Counted from the stretch's first letter, positions 1 to 10,411 are shown. The stretch: DNA of 64,000 bases from Pyrinomonadaceae bacterium (GCA_030841085.1 JAVEDP010000041.1:124001-188000); one strand, 5' to 3'. The notes: generated by a model from the letters alone, not told the origin. Program-made: numbers and translations.

Positions 1-223
1 CCTCTTCCTGACAATAAAGCAAGCTTTTCACGCTGCGCTTGCGCGGCTTTGATTCCCACGACTCGAAAGATTTTTCGATGCCGCGCAGAGCCACATGCAG
101 CGGCACATTCATTTCTTTCCAGCTTTCGATCAAGGCCCAGTCCATTGGGCTTAGCAGCAGATGCTTACCCCGGCGACGGACAAACGCATCTTCAATTTCT
201 GTGAAATAATTAAAATAATTCAA
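1..223 (-). CDS. Partial conserved hypothetical protein; 3' part lies outside the window, possible TTG start overlapping the coaX stop
   Basis: The reverse strand is open from the window edge (NYFNYFTEIEDAFVRRRGKHLLLSPMDWALIESWKEMNVPLHVALRGIEKSFESW...). Start codon is uncertain. Confidence 0.55.
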   Translation of the reverse strand, partial: MNYFNYFTEIEDAFVRRRGKHLLLSPMDWALIESWKEMNVPLHVALRGIEKSFESWESKPRKRSVKSLLYCQEE

Positions 224-1008
224 TTAGTAATGGCCGGATGGGTTCGTTCGTAGATCAGCCGCAAACCTTCCAGAGTCAGGGTCTCGTCAACCAATTCGAT
301 AAATTCGGAGCCGGTGGCAATCAGCGAAGCCAGGCCGCCGGTAGCAATCACTCGGGGCGCTCGCGGCGTGGCGCCAATCTCTTCAATCATTTTTTTGAGC
401 ACGCCATCTACCAAACCAACGAAGCCGTGATAGAGCCCGGACTGCATGGCCGCGATTGTTGACGAACCAATAACGGTGCTCGGCCGTCTGATGTCCACGC
501 GCGGCAGTTTTGCAGTGCGCTCAAAGAGCGCTTCTGAAGAAATCATAATGCCCGGCGTGATAACGCCGCCCATGTACTCGCCACGCGCGTTGATTGCATT
601 GAACGTCGTGGCGGTTCCAAAATCAACCACGATGCAGGGCGCGCCATATTTCGTAACCGCGGCGACCGCATCGACAATTCGATCGGCGCCCACATCGCCG
701 GCAGGTTCATAAAGAATGGGCAGTCCCGTGTCAACGGAATGATCGATAAAAAACGGAGTCAGGTGAAAATAAGTCTCGGCCATCGTCTTCAGGGTGTAGT
801 TCAGCGGCGGCACAACTGAAGCAATGGCAATCGCACCGATGGCCTTAACGTCCAGGCCCGCCAGCTCGAACAGATTCCGCGCGTGCACGCCATACTCGTC
901 CACCGTGCGCGAACGCGCCGTGGTCAAGCGCCAGTGGGCCACGAGTTCTGTCTGATTGAACACTCCCAGCGAAGTATTCGTGTTTCCGGCGTCAATCACC
1001 AGAAGCAT
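220..1008 (-). CDS. coaX: Type III pantothenate kinase
   Basis: MLLVIDAGNTNTSLGVF, DFGTATTFN and GGVITPGI motifs of the family. Start moved to the internal ATG at 1008. Confidence 0.93.
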   Translation of the reverse strand: MLLVIDAGNTNTSLGVFNQTELVAHWRLTTARSRTVDEYGVHARNLFELAGLDVKAIGAIAIASVVPPLNYTLKTMAETYFHLTPFFIDHSVDTGLPILYEPAGDVGADRIVDAVAAVTKYGAPCIVVDFGTATTFNAINARGEYMGGVITPGIMISSEALFERTAKLPRVDIRRPSTVIGSSTIAAMQSGLYHGFVGLVDGVLKKMIEEIGATPRAPRVIATGGLASLIATGSEFIELVDETLTLEGLRLIYERTHPAITN

Positions 1009-2314
1009 AAACGGGTTCCTCAAGCGCGGGAAGCAGGACGTCCTGTTCTTCGCGTAAGACTTCTTCAATGAGATCGCAAGCAGCGGCGGCGCCGTTTTCC
1101 TGCCGCAGCAATCGACCGACCTCGTGCGCCCTGTTTTTATAGTCAGGTTTGGTCAAGAGAATGTCGAGCTCCCTGGCGATGCGCGCGGCTCGATACTTTG
1201 TGCGCGGCAAGGCGCGGCTGACACCCAGCCGAGCAGCATGAACCGCATTATCGGGTTGATCAAACGCGAATGGCACGATCAGGCTGGGAATGCCGGCCCG
1301 CAAACCTTCCGACGTCGTACCGATGCCACCGTGATGGACCATGGCGCAGGCGCGTGGCAGCAACTCGGCAAACGGCGCGTAATTGACTGCGATCATTCCC
1401 GGCGGCAATGTCTCGAGCCGGTTGCGCTCATCGCCTATCAGTAAGACGGCACGACGGCCAAGCAGTTTTGCGGCGGCAATGCTTTCAAGATAAAAGTCCT
1501 GCGCAACCCAGACTGCCGACGTTCCAAGCGTGAAAACAATCGGAGCTTCACCCTCGTCAAGAAACGCAGTTAACTCCGGAGGCATCTCCAGTTCATGCTC
1601 GCCGCCATAAAATGCGAATCCTGCAACTCGCGCTTGCGGCGGCCAATCCGGCTGCGGCTGCGCGAACAGCTTTGAGAAGAGCGCAACGATCATTCCGGGT
1701 GAATGCTGTCCTTCAAAAACCGGGTTACCACGGTCAGGCAAACCAAGCTCTTTTCTGAACTGATCGTAGAAATCATTCTTATAGACTTTTGTGACCTGTT
1801 TGAAGAATGCCGCGACCGCGCGCGTTCCAAACAATCCGACGTGTCGCATCCAGGGCCAAAACGGCGGCAGCGGTGGGTCGTAAGCCGACATGAAGGAAGC
1901 TGGGGCCAGCACTGACGAAACCCACGGAATGCCAGTCGTCTGGGCGACGAGCGGACCCGCAAAAGATATCGGGTGCGTTAACAAAAGATCGGCGCCCTCA
2001 ACGGCTCGTAACAAATCTTCATAGGCTTCCCGCACAAAAGGGAAAAGCATTTCGTTTAAGAGGAAACCAGTTCCCCATCGCGGATTCATGACCTTGCTCA
2101 TCATCTCGGTGTCTTGTTCCTGCGGAGGCGCGATGTGCGGACGGACAGGCACGAATTCAAAACCGGCCACCTCTATTTTCTCGCGGTACAGTTCGCTGGT
2201 GGCGATTACCGGCTGATGACCGCGCGCGCGTAACTCGGCAGCGATCGCCATGTAAGGATGCATGTCGCCATAGGAACCAAACGTGGTTATTAAGATTCGT
2301 TTGCGCTTGCTCAT
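992..2314 (-). CDS. Glycosyltransferase, GT1 / UDP-glucuronosyltransferase-like
   Basis: N-terminal ILITTFGSYGDMHPYMAIAAELRARGH and C-terminal HHGGIGTTSEGLRAGIPSLIVPFAFDQPDNA motifs. Confidence 0.88.
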   Translation of the reverse strand: MSKRKRILITTFGSYGDMHPYMAIAAELRARGHQPVIATSELYREKIEVAGFEFVPVRPHIAPPQEQDTEMMSKVMNPRWGTGFLLNEMLFPFVREAYEDLLRAVEGADLLLTHPISFAGPLVAQTTGIPWVSSVLAPASFMSAYDPPLPPFWPWMRHVGLFGTRAVAAFFKQVTKVYKNDFYDQFRKELGLPDRGNPVFEGQHSPGMIVALFSKLFAQPQPDWPPQARVAGFAFYGGEHELEMPPELTAFLDEGEAPIVFTLGTSAVWVAQDFYLESIAAAKLLGRRAVLLIGDERNRLETLPPGMIAVNYAPFAELLPRACAMVHHGGIGTTSEGLRAGIPSLIVPFAFDQPDNAVHAARLGVSRALPRTKYRAARIARELDILLTKPDYKNRAHEVGRLLRQENGAAAACDLIEEVLREEQDVLLPALEEPVYASGD

Positions 2315-3061
2315 TTAGTGCGGCCGTACACTGGATACATCGCCTGCCCGCAAGACTCTAATTTCGCCGTCATCAGTTTCTACACGTAATGCGCCATCGC
2401 GTTCAAGTCCGCGAGTTGTGCCAACCAAAGTTTCAGTTCCCTCAGCCGCTCGGATCACTTTGCCTTCGCAATAAGACGATCGCATGCACCACGCACGAAT
2501 AATCTCCGCGTTTCCGCCCGGTTGATTCAGGACATCGTAATGTGTGGTCAGCTCGCGAACCAACGACTCTAGAAGATTTGTCAACTCCGGCGCCACGCCG
2601 GTTGCCGCCTCAACGGACGTGGCAATCGTTTCGAGCTCCGTTGGAAACGCATTTTGCGTCAGGTTGATCCCGATGCCGATGACAACCGCTCGGCCGGATG
2701 GCGTCTCTACTGTTTCCGCCAGAATGCCGCAAACTTTTTTCTCGTCAACCAGAATGTCATTGGGCCACTTAATGTCCGTCTCCAGAGAACACGTGGTGAG
2801 CAAAGCATCATGCGCAGCAACCGCCGCCATTAGTGTCAACAAAGGCCACAAGCTCTGATCAAATTGTGGACGCAGGATGATACTGAAATACAACCCGGCG
2901 CCGGCCGGCGATACCCATTGGCGCTGTCTGCGACCGCGACCGGCGGTCTGTTCACCGGCTACCACACATAAGCCTTCCGCCGCGCCTGCGGCCGCGCGTG
3001 TTGCCGCCTCGAGATTTGTCGATGGCAAGGAATTGAAGTGCAGGATGTGTGGCGTGAGCAT
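2315..3061 (-). CDS. birA: Biotin--[acetyl-CoA-carboxylase] ligase
   Basis: GRGRRQRQWVSPAGAGLYFS, KWPNDILV and GIGINLTQ motifs. Confidence 0.92.
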   Translation of the reverse strand: MLTPHILHFNSLPSTNLEAATRAAAGAAEGLCVVAGEQTAGRGRRQRQWVSPAGAGLYFSIILRPQFDQSLWPLLTLMAAVAAHDALLTTCSLETDIKWPNDILVDEKKVCGILAETVETPSGRAVVIGIGINLTQNAFPTELETIATSVEAATGVAPELTNLLESLVRELTTHYDVLNQPGGNAEIIRAWCMRSSYCEGKVIRAAEGTETLVGTTRGLERDGALRVETDDGEIRVLRAGDVSSVRPH

Positions 3062-3094
3062 TGCTGATTTTCCAGGAGCTACTGCACGGAACCA

Positions 3095-3231
3095 AAGAGC
3101 GGGGGCAAGCCCACCTTCCCAACCACGAGCTGATGACAGTTGACTTTAACTTTCTCTGAAAGGCTTTCAGCAGAGATGGCAGGCGGCCGCATCACCTCTC
3201 AGGTCAGGAAGGGGGGCATGCCCCCGCTCTT
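3095..3231. repeat. Imperfect inverted repeat (AAGAGCGGGGGCAAGCCC ... GGGGGGCATGCCCCCGCTCTT)
   Basis: Complementary arms read directly, between birA and the phosphotransferase gene. Confidence 0.7.
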
Positions 3232-3254
3232 CGTTTCACCGCCGCTCTGTTCTT

Positions 3255-4343
3255 TCAAATTCCTGAGCGTTCTGCTAACTCAAGCGCCCCGTGGGCCAAC
3301 TCGCGTACCAGGCGGTCGAAATTACAAAAGCGTTCGTCGCGTGTCTGGCCCTGGACGTAACGGAAATAGATTTGCTGAATGATAACCGCAACCTTGAACC
3401 GCGCAAACGTTTCATAAAATATGATGCGGGAAAGATCGCGGCCGGTCCGAGCCGCATAACGTTCGATTATTTCCTCCCGCGTCAGCCAGCCTGGTCCATT
3501 GGTCACCGCCCGCAAGGAACTGTTTCGATCCGCGTCGCCGTTAGTTCCCTTCGCTCCTCGCATCGTCCAATAAGTAAGCAGCAGTCCCACATCAATAAGT
3601 GGATCGCCGACCGTGCACATTTCCCAATCAAGCACTGCGACGACGCGCGCGGGCTCCGTTTCTGCCAGCATGATGTTGTCGAGTTTGAAATCGTTGTGAA
3701 CTATCGTCGCAATCGCGGACTCAGGCGGAATGCGATCAACGAGCCATTGAATTACCTGGTCCATCTCGGCAAGTTCACCGGTGCGGGAACCGTGCCAACG
3801 TTTCGCCCAGCCGTGGACCTGGCGGCCGACGAGTCCTTCGGGTTTGCCGATGTCCACGATACCCGTCGCTCGAATGTCGACAGCGTGAAGCGCAACCAGG
3901 GTGTCAACTACCGACTCGCTGAGCTGCTTGCGCAATTGCAGGTTTTCGCCAATTGGTTCCGGCACTTTGAAACGCACAATGAAACCGCGGCGGCGTTCCA
4001 TAAGATAAAAAGGGACGCCAACGACGGATGCGTCTTCGCAAAGCAGAACCGGTTTCGGAGCGAGCGGAAAATACGGGTTGATAACTGAAAGCAGCTTGTA
4101 CTCGCGCGGCATGTCGTGGGCCGTCGGGGCGACTGGGCCAACCGGCGGCCGGCGCAGCACGAATTCCTGCTCGCCGAAACGAATTAGATAAGTAAGATTT
4201 GAATGGCCGCCTGGGAATTGTTCGATCTCGATTTCGGTGTTCGCGGATTGTTGGGTCAGATGCTCGCGCAGATAGCGTCCCAGCCCCGCGAGATCCAACT
4301 CCTCACCTGCTCTTACCGCAGTGCTGTCACTACCGATCGTCAT
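3255..4343 (-). CDS. Phosphotransferase family protein (APH / ACAD10-11 N-terminal-like)
   Basis: [11 protein letters not shown] catalytic loop and [17 protein letters not shown]. Adjacent to an acyl-CoA dehydrogenase gene. Confidence 0.88.
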   Translation of the reverse strand: MTIGSDSTAVRAGEELDLAGLGRYLREHLTQQSANTEIEIEQFPGGHSNLTYLIRFGEQEFVLRRPPVGPVAPTAHDMPREYKLLSVINPYFPLAPKPVLLCEDASVVGVPFYLMERRRGFIVRFKVPEPIGENLQLRKQLSESVVDTLVALHAVDIRATGIVDIGKPEGLVGRQVHGWAKRWHGSRTGELAEMDQVIQWLVDRIPPESAIATIVHNDFKLDNIMLAETEPARVVAVLDWEMCTVGDPLIDVGLLLTYWTMRGAKGTNGDADRNSSLRAVTNGPGWLTREEIIERYAARTGRDLSRIIFYETFARFKVAVIIQQIYFRYVQGQTRDERFCNFDRLVRELAHGALELAERSGI

Positions 4344-4370
4344 AAAGTCGATATTGGAAATGGCGCTAGC

Positions 4371-4438
4371 AGTTCAGAGTACAAGCTTTAGCTTGCCGTT
4401 CCGGGTTACCAGGCAACCTAAAGGTTGGACTCTGAACT
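4371..4438. repeat. Dispersed cloverleaf-like inverted repeat, copy 1
   Basis: AGTTCAGAGTACAAGCTTTAGCTTGC ... CAACCTAAAGGTTGGACTCTGAACT; outer arms plus two inner hairpins. Confidence 0.8.
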
Positions 4439-4440
4439 TC

Positions 4441-5625
4441 TTAGTTATCGCGCGCGTAAGTCTTGAGAATACGTTGCGCTACTACCTGCCGGTGAACTTC
4501 ATCTGGCCCATCATAAATTCGCGCCGCGCGAGCGTCGCGGTAAAACATCTCCAACGGTAAATCTTTGGAATAGCCAAGCGCGCCGTGAACCTGGATCGCT
4601 CGATCAACTACGTCGTGCAAAACGCGCGCGCCGAAAAATTTGATGAGCGAGATCTCGATGCGGGCGTCGTCGCCGCGATCCAGTTTCCACGCTGCATGGA
4701 GCGTCATCAGCCGAGCAGCGTTGATTTCGGCCGCCGAGTCGGCAATCCAGTTTTGCACGGTTTGCTTTTTCGCAAGCGGCTCACCAAACGTTTGCCGCTC
4801 CAACGCATAAGCGCACATCATGTCGAAACTCCGTTGCGCTGCGCCGATCCAGCGCATGCAATGCTGTATCCGACCTGGTCCAAGTCGCGCCTGGGCTAAC
4901 TTGAATCCCTGGCCCAATTCCCCGAGCAAATTGGTAACCGGCACGCGGCAGTCTTCGAAGCGAACTTCGCAGTGGCCGCCGACACCCCCCGAGCCCATCA
5001 CCGGTACGGAGCGCACGATCTTGAAACCCGGCGTGTCTGTCGGCACCAGAATCATGCTGGCGCGGTGATGTGCGTCGGCGGCCGAGTCCGTTGCCGCCAT
5101 CACAATTGCGAACGCTGAACCAATCGCGCCGCTGGTAAACCATTTATGGCCGTTGATAACCCATTCGTCCCCCTCTTGCACCGCGGTCGTGCGCAGGCCG
5201 GTGGGATCAGAGCCGGAAACTTCCGGTTCGGTCATCGCGAAACATGAACGCACTTCGCCTGATGCGAGCGGGCGCAAGTATTTCTCTTTCTGTTCCGGCG
5301 TGGCTGCGATCAGCAATAACTCGGCGTTGCCCGCATCCGGCGCGGCGTTGCCAAACAAGCGCGGCGCAATTATCGATCGACCCGCGATCTCGTTGACCAG
5401 CGCCTGGCCGATGAAACCGATTCCCATGCCGCCCCACTCGCGCGGTAAATGCGGCGCCCAAAGTCCAAGCGCCTTTACTTTCTCTTGCAGTTCTCTTTCG
5501 AGATCGGCTGGCAGGCCTTCGTCCTCGATCAGTTTGTTTTCATTTGGATAGACAAACTCGTCCATGAACTTAGTCGCGCGTTGCTGCACAGCTTCGAGTT
5601 CGGGGGAAATGCTGAAGTCAATCAT
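4441..5625 (-). CDS. Acyl-CoA dehydrogenase family protein
   Basis: CFAMTEPEVSGSDPTGLRTTA and WVINGHKWFTSGA motifs. Likely start is MIDFSISPELEAVQ at 5625. Confidence 0.9.
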   Translation of the reverse strand: MIDFSISPELEAVQQRATKFMDEFVYPNENKLIEDEGLPADLERELQEKVKALGLWAPHLPREWGGMGIGFIGQALVNEIAGRSIIAPRLFGNAAPDAGNAELLLIAATPEQKEKYLRPLASGEVRSCFAMTEPEVSGSDPTGLRTTAVQEGDEWVINGHKWFTSGAIGSAFAIVMAATDSAADAHHRASMILVPTDTPGFKIVRSVPVMGSGGVGGHCEVRFEDCRVPVTNLLGELGQGFKLAQARLGPGRIQHCMRWIGAAQRSFDMMCAYALERQTFGEPLAKKQTVQNWIADSAAEINAARLMTLHAAWKLDRGDDARIEISLIKFFGARVLHDVVDRAIQVHGALGYSKDLPLEMFYRDARAARIYDGPDEVHRQVVAQRILKTYARDN

Positions 5626-5724
5626 TCGGGTAACCTTCCGGGCGCGAGTGTTTGGATTAGAGATGTCGGCAGAGCAGCCGGATTGTAACGTTAAGACGAC
5701 GATGTTAACCAGACGAGCATTCTC

Positions 5725-5788
5725 TTGATGTCCGATGAACTTTAGTTTGTCGCGGCGTTTCGACAAGCTAAAGCTTATCGGACATCAA
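5725..5788. repeat. Inverted repeat TTGATGTCCGATGAACTTTAGTTTGTCG ... CGACAAGCTAAAGCTTATCGGACATCAA
   Basis: Long complementary arms in the intergenic region upstream of the acyl-CoA dehydrogenase. Confidence 0.85.
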
Positions 5789-5882
5789 ATGATCCACTAC
5801 CATTCTCTTGAACGCACAGTCTGGGCTAACATGACTCCTCTTGATTTTTTCTGTGCGTGCTGGTGCCCTGGTGGATTCTGCC

Positions 5883-6542
5883 GTGATTGATTGGTTCCCC
5901 ATCAAGTTGTCGTTTGCGGTTGCCAGCGCGGCGACGTTGATTGCGCTGGTAGCAGGCTCCGCGCTGGCCTGGCTGCTGGCGCGCAAACGTTTTCCCGGAC
6001 GCAATCTCCTCGATTCATTCATCACGCTGCCGCTGGTGTTGCCCCCGACAGTGCTTGGTTATTACCTGCTGGTGCTGCTGGGAACACGTTCTCCGGTAGG
6101 CGGATTTCTTTACCATCGTCTTGGCATTCGTCTCACATTCACGGTTACCGCTGCGATCATTGCCGCGACGATTCATGCGCTACCGCTGGTTACAAAAAGT
6201 CTCCGTGCTGCATTTGAAAGCGTAAACCTCGAACTGGAAGCAGCGGCGCGCACGCTGGGACTTAACAGCCGCTTGATTTTTTTTCGCGTAACCCTCCCGC
6301 TCGCGGCGCGCGGCGTGCTCGCCGCAACTGCGCTCGCGTTTGCGCGCGCGTTGGGCGACTTTGGCGTGACGATTATGATTGCGGGAAATATTCCGGGCCG
6401 CACGCAAACGGCTTCGGTTGCCATTTACGATGCAGTGCAGGCTGGACGCGATAATGAAGCGTTTACACTCGCGGTGATCGTTTCATTGATCGCCATGGTG
6501 ATGCTTTACGTGATTAATCGTTTCGGAAGATTGAGATGGTAG
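5883..6542 (+). CDS. modB: Molybdate ABC transporter permease (ModB-like); start uncertain (TTG 5841 or GTG 5883)
   Basis: LPLVLPPTVLGYYLL, EAARTLG and FARALGDFGVTIMIAGNIPGRTQT signatures. Confidence 0.88.
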   Translation: MIDWFPIKLSFAVASAATLIALVAGSALAWLLARKRFPGRNLLDSFITLPLVLPPTVLGYYLLVLLGTRSPVGGFLYHRLGIRLTFTVTAAIIAATIHALPLVTKSLRAAFESVNLELEAAARTLGLNSRLIFFRVTLPLAARGVLAATALAFARALGDFGVTIMIAGNIPGRTQTASVAIYDAVQAGRDNEAFTLAVIVSLIAMVMLYVINRFGRLRW

Positions 6543-6550
6543 GAAACGAA

Positions 6551-6734
6551 GTGCTGAGTACTGAGTACTGAGTACTGAGTGCTAATGCTAATGCCGAGCA
6601 ACGGTCAAGCAGTTCAGAGTCCAAGCTTTAGCTTGCTTCTTACTAACGCAAGAGCAACCTGAAGGTTGTACTCTGAACTGCTTGACTGTTGCTCAGTGCT
6701 CAGTACTCAGCACTCAGCACTCAGTACTCAGCAC
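6551..6734. repeat. Nested inverted repeat: outer GAGTACT-type heptamer arms, inner copy 2 of the cloverleaf-like repeat
   Basis: Outer arms 6551-6583 and 6695-6734 (GTGCTGAGTACTGAGTACT... / ...AGTACTCAGCAC); inner arms AGCAACGGTCAAGCAGTTCAGAGT (6597-6620) and ACTCTGAACTGCTTGACTGTTGCT (6670-6693). Confidence 0.9.
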
Positions 6735-6739
6735 TTCTT

Positions 6740-8008
6740 CTACGCAAGAAATCTCTTGAACTTCATTTCGCTGGCGGCGTATCCGGGAAATACCTGTTGC
6801 ACGTTTGGTGTGCCAAGGTGTTTGCTTGCAATCTCTCCGAACACATCGCGAAAGTCGGTAGTCAAAGCCAGATCTCGTCCTTCATAAAGCTGGTCGTTCT
6901 TCAGTCCCGGCCATTGGCCATAAACTTTGCCGCCGCGGACGCCGTTCCCGACAACGAACATCGCATTCGCGTGGCCATGGTCCGTGCCGCGATTTCCATT
7001 CTCTTTTACGGTGCGGCCAAATTCAGACATGGTCAAAATCACAACATCGTCCATGCGCTGGCCCAGGTCCGTGTACAGCGCGTTGATGCCGTTGCTGAAC
7101 TGTTGCAACAGATTTCCCAATTGGCCGCGCGCGCTGCCTTCGTTGACGTGCGTGTCCCAACCACCAATGTCGGTGAACGCGATTTCCAAACCAACGCCCG
7201 CTTTGATCAACTGCGCAGTCTGCAACAGCGAATTGCCAAACGGCGTGCGCGGATACTGGGCGCCATTCTCCGGTTGATACTGGCTGGGGTTAACTTTCTT
7301 CAGATAGTTGACTGCTTCAAACGTTTCTTTGCCGGTGCCGCCCAGCACGTCATTTACGGTCTGATCGTAAATCGCCTCAAAGCCGCCTTGCACGCTTGCC
7401 GAATTCTGACCTGCACGAATAGTGAAATCCGCGAGATTGGAAATCGCGAGCGTCGGCGCCTTCCCTTGCATCACTCGCGGCGTCGTTTGCGTCATCGAGA
7501 CGGCGCGGAACAGACTGTTCTCCGGATCGCGTTTGCTTTGCAGGTAACGATTCAGCCAGCCGTCGGGCGTTGACTTCACGCCGGGCGTCGCTGACTCCAT
7601 GTAATCCTGCGCATCGAAATGTGAGCGCGTATTGTCAGGCGAGCCGGCAGCATGGATGATCGCCAAACGCTTTGAATCCCACAACGATTTGAAAGGCGTG
7701 AGCGACGGGTGCAGGCCAAAAAAGCCGTCGAGGTTGATTGCCGCCTCCGCATTGCCGGCCGCAGGTTTCGCAATCGCAATCGACGGTCGCAAATCGTAGT
7801 ACGCGCTTTCGCCAAATGGCACCACCATATTCAAACCATCAACGGCACCGCGCTGAAATATAGCAATCAGCGTTTTACGCCGGCCACCGGTTAATCGCTC
7901 GCGCGTTTGCCCCAGGACAGTGCGTTGCAAAAACGACGGCGCCGCATTCATCACGCCAAAACTGGCCAGCGCCACGCTACCTGATTTGATAAAGAATCTT
8001 CTATTCAT
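6740..8008 (-). CDS. DUF1501 domain-containing protein
   Basis: Tat-like N-terminus, IFQRGAVDGLNMVVPFGE, SEFGRTVKENGNRGTDHGHANAMFVVG. Confidence 0.9.
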   Translation of the reverse strand: MNRRFFIKSGSVALASFGVMNAAPSFLQRTVLGQTRERLTGGRRKTLIAIFQRGAVDGLNMVVPFGESAYYDLRPSIAIAKPAAGNAEAAINLDGFFGLHPSLTPFKSLWDSKRLAIIHAAGSPDNTRSHFDAQDYMESATPGVKSTPDGWLNRYLQSKRDPENSLFRAVSMTQTTPRVMQGKAPTLAISNLADFTIRAGQNSASVQGGFEAIYDQTVNDVLGGTGKETFEAVNYLKKVNPSQYQPENGAQYPRTPFGNSLLQTAQLIKAGVGLEIAFTDIGGWDTHVNEGSARGQLGNLLQQFSNGINALYTDLGQRMDDVVILTMSEFGRTVKENGNRGTDHGHANAMFVVGNGVRGGKVYGQWPGLKNDQLYEGRDLALTTDFRDVFGEIASKHLGTPNVQQVFPGYAASEMKFKRFLA

Positions 8009-8020
8009 GTTCGTAACCTC

Positions 8021-8108
8021 GTGAATCGAGAGTCGTTAATCGTAAATCGTAAATCTTTAATCAAAAATGCAGTTTCTATTTACGATTCACGATTTACTAT
8101 TTACGAGT
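8021..8108. repeat. Inverted repeat with a TCGTAAA heptamer core
   Basis: AATCGTAAATCGTAAATC against GATTCACGATTTACTATTTACGAGTCAC, between the DUF1501 and DUF1800 genes. Confidence 0.75.
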
Positions 8109-10210
8109 CACTGTCTCTGAAACTCCGGCGAGCCCAGGATCAGGCCAACCATTTTGGTAACTGGATCCGTGATGTTCGCATCCACCCGCGCCGGCTGCTG
8201 CTGACGCGCGGGCGGCTGGTCCATCATTTCGCTCTGACCGCCATCATTCATGTTCGCTCTGGCCGGCAACGCTGAAGGCACAACCAACGCCGTCTGATCG
8301 TTGAGCTGCTTTAACAAAGTCGCTTTAGTTTTGGCCGACATGTCACCCGCCACAATTAAACTAAGAAAGCGTTCCATCATTTTCGACTTGTCGGCTGGAT
8401 CGTAATTGTTGCTATCCAAAAAGCGCTTGAGATCGACGCGAGTACCGGGGATGCGATTGCTGGCCAGTGTCAGCCCAAAATTCAAGCGCTCGAGCAGCCC
8501 ACCAGTGTTCACCCAACTTCCAGCCGTGTCCGAATAACCGTTTGGCGTTTGATAGCCATAGAGCGGCTCGCCCATGCGCGCGATCCACTGGTGCACGCCG
8601 GGGCCGCCGTTGGTTTCACCGCCGAGCGTGCGAATGGCACTGATCGCCAACTCAAAAGGCCGCTTAACTTTTGCGCGATAAGCTTCCGGCGAATTGAACT
8701 CAGGCGAAAAGAAGATCGCGCGCAGAGTTTCGCGAATGTCCCCGTTGGTTTTTAGAAATGTCGCGGCCGTGCGATCTATAAGCTCCGGTGACGGATTATC
8801 CGAAACAAAATGGCGCGCGAGTTTTGTGGCGATGAACTTCGCTGTCGCTGGACTGTGCGCCAGAATGTCGAGCACTGCCAAACCATCCTTGACGCCGCCG
8901 CCCGCGGGAATCTTGTGGCCCAACACTATCTTTTCGCCATCGTCATGCACGCGTGGATTAAAGAAAAATCTGCCCGCATTTTCGCGCAGCATATCCGCGC
9001 GTGGACCGTTCATCATCGCCTGGGTCGCAGCGCCTGCGCCGCGTGGCGCAAGGATGGTCCATCCCGTAAAACAGCGCGCAACTTCCTGAACGTCTTTCTG
9101 CGTGTAACCACCTTCGACCCCCAACGTGTGCAGTTCCATCAACTCGCGCGCGTAGTTTTCGTTAATGCCGCGTCGCGCTTGCTGCTGCGGACGCTGCTGC
9201 TGCGGATTGTTAGTCATGGCCACCGGGTTACGAATCTGGGTCACGCCGAATGGTCCGCCTTGCGCTCCGGGACGTTGGCCGCCGAAATAATCCGGACCCG
9301 CCTGCGCCCTGGGACTAACGCTTTGAAAATTATCAAGATAGAAAAGCATCGCCGGGCTCTGCGCGGTGGCTAACAACAAATCAGAAAACTTGCCCATCGC
9401 GTTGGGACGAATAGCGTCCCGGTCATAAGCAGGCAATAACCAGCGATCGGCGCCTTTGCCGGCAAAGACGTTAAAATGGTTGGTCCAGAAATCGACCATC
9501 ACTTCCTGCAACTGGCGCTCACTGTAAACAGCGCGCAGAATCCGCGAAGCCTGCAACTCAGCCGTGATGCGCTGTGGCAGTTGTAGTCCATTCTGCATGT
9601 AGTACTCACGCAGCGCCTGCCGATATTTTTGATTGTCCATCGGATTACCGTTGGCTACTGGATTGTTCGCAGCCGCGGCATCCAACTGCATTGTGTTCGC
9701 GCTGTTTGGGTTGCCATTCATCGCGGCGGCGTCGCCGATTTTGGCATTGTCTGGTGCGGCGGGCGCTGCAGCTTGCGCCGGCGCGCGATTGTCGCGTGCG
9801 GCCGCAAGTCCCGCCGGCAAATCGCCGCGCCGCTCGAACTGTCTCAGTAATTGACCTGGCTGCGGATACTTTTCGTAAAGTTCCGCAGTCGACATGTTCA
9901 GCGTTGAAAGATTCTTGAGCTTGGCTTGCGCAACGTCATCGTTGATCTTTTCCGGCGTTAACTGCTGATTGATATATTGCTCCAGCCCCATCGCCTTGAC
10001 GCGCTCAATGTCGCCTGGCCGCGCACCAAACCCCAGCCGGTTCAAAACGTGAAGAACGCGCTGATCGTCATTCAGTCGTGGTGCGCTCGACCGTTGCGCA
10101 TCGACAACGTTCAGCAAGCTACCGCAAACAAATGCAACAACAATAAAAAGCGCGATAGCCGGGCGCATGGGCCGGCTCATCAAGTGGGATTTAGGCGTTT
10201 GATAGGTCAT
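8108..10210 (-). CDS. DUF1800 domain-containing protein
   Basis: HVLNRLGFGARPGDIERV, VMVDFWTNHFNVFAGKG and NENYARELMELHTLGVEGGYTQKDVQEVARCFTGW signatures. Confidence 0.92.
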   Translation of the reverse strand: MTYQTPKSHLMSRPMRPAIALFIVVAFVCGSLLNVVDAQRSSAPRLNDDQRVLHVLNRLGFGARPGDIERVKAMGLEQYINQQLTPEKINDDVAQAKLKNLSTLNMSTAELYEKYPQPGQLLRQFERRGDLPAGLAAARDNRAPAQAAAPAAPDNAKIGDAAAMNGNPNSANTMQLDAAAANNPVANGNPMDNQKYRQALREYYMQNGLQLPQRITAELQASRILRAVYSERQLQEVMVDFWTNHFNVFAGKGADRWLLPAYDRDAIRPNAMGKFSDLLLATAQSPAMLFYLDNFQSVSPRAQAGPDYFGGQRPGAQGGPFGVTQIRNPVAMTNNPQQQRPQQQARRGINENYARELMELHTLGVEGGYTQKDVQEVARCFTGWTILAPRGAGAATQAMMNGPRADMLRENAGRFFFNPRVHDDGEKIVLGHKIPAGGGVKDGLAVLDILAHSPATAKFIATKLARHFVSDNPSPELIDRTAATFLKTNGDIRETLRAIFFSPEFNSPEAYRAKVKRPFELAISAIRTLGGETNGGPGVHQWIARMGEPLYGYQTPNGYSDTAGSWVNTGGLLERLNFGLTLASNRIPGTRVDLKRFLDSNNYDPADKSKMMERFLSLIVAGDMSAKTKATLLKQLNDQTALVVPSALPARANMNDGGQSEMMDQPPARQQQPARVDANITDPVTKMVGLILGSPEFQRQ

Positions 10211-10411
10211 ATTCTCACCCTTAGCTCCAATCAACTGTCCAATAATTCAAGCTGGCCCGTTCGTACTGCCTTTAGACGCTTCCCCGCCGAATAAGGTCGG
10301 GAAAAGATGCCAGGTGATAAGTAGGTGTTTACAAGAAAACTTTCATTTTGTCGCCAAGGCACTTCGTCACAATCGTTTGCGAGACACCTCATGTCACACT
10401 AACCTTCAAAG

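Noticed and set aside
6689-9373. Long plus-strand ORFs opposite the DUF1501 and DUF1800 genes
   Set aside because: Antisense shadow ORFs in GC-biased coding sequence; the minus-strand products match known families.
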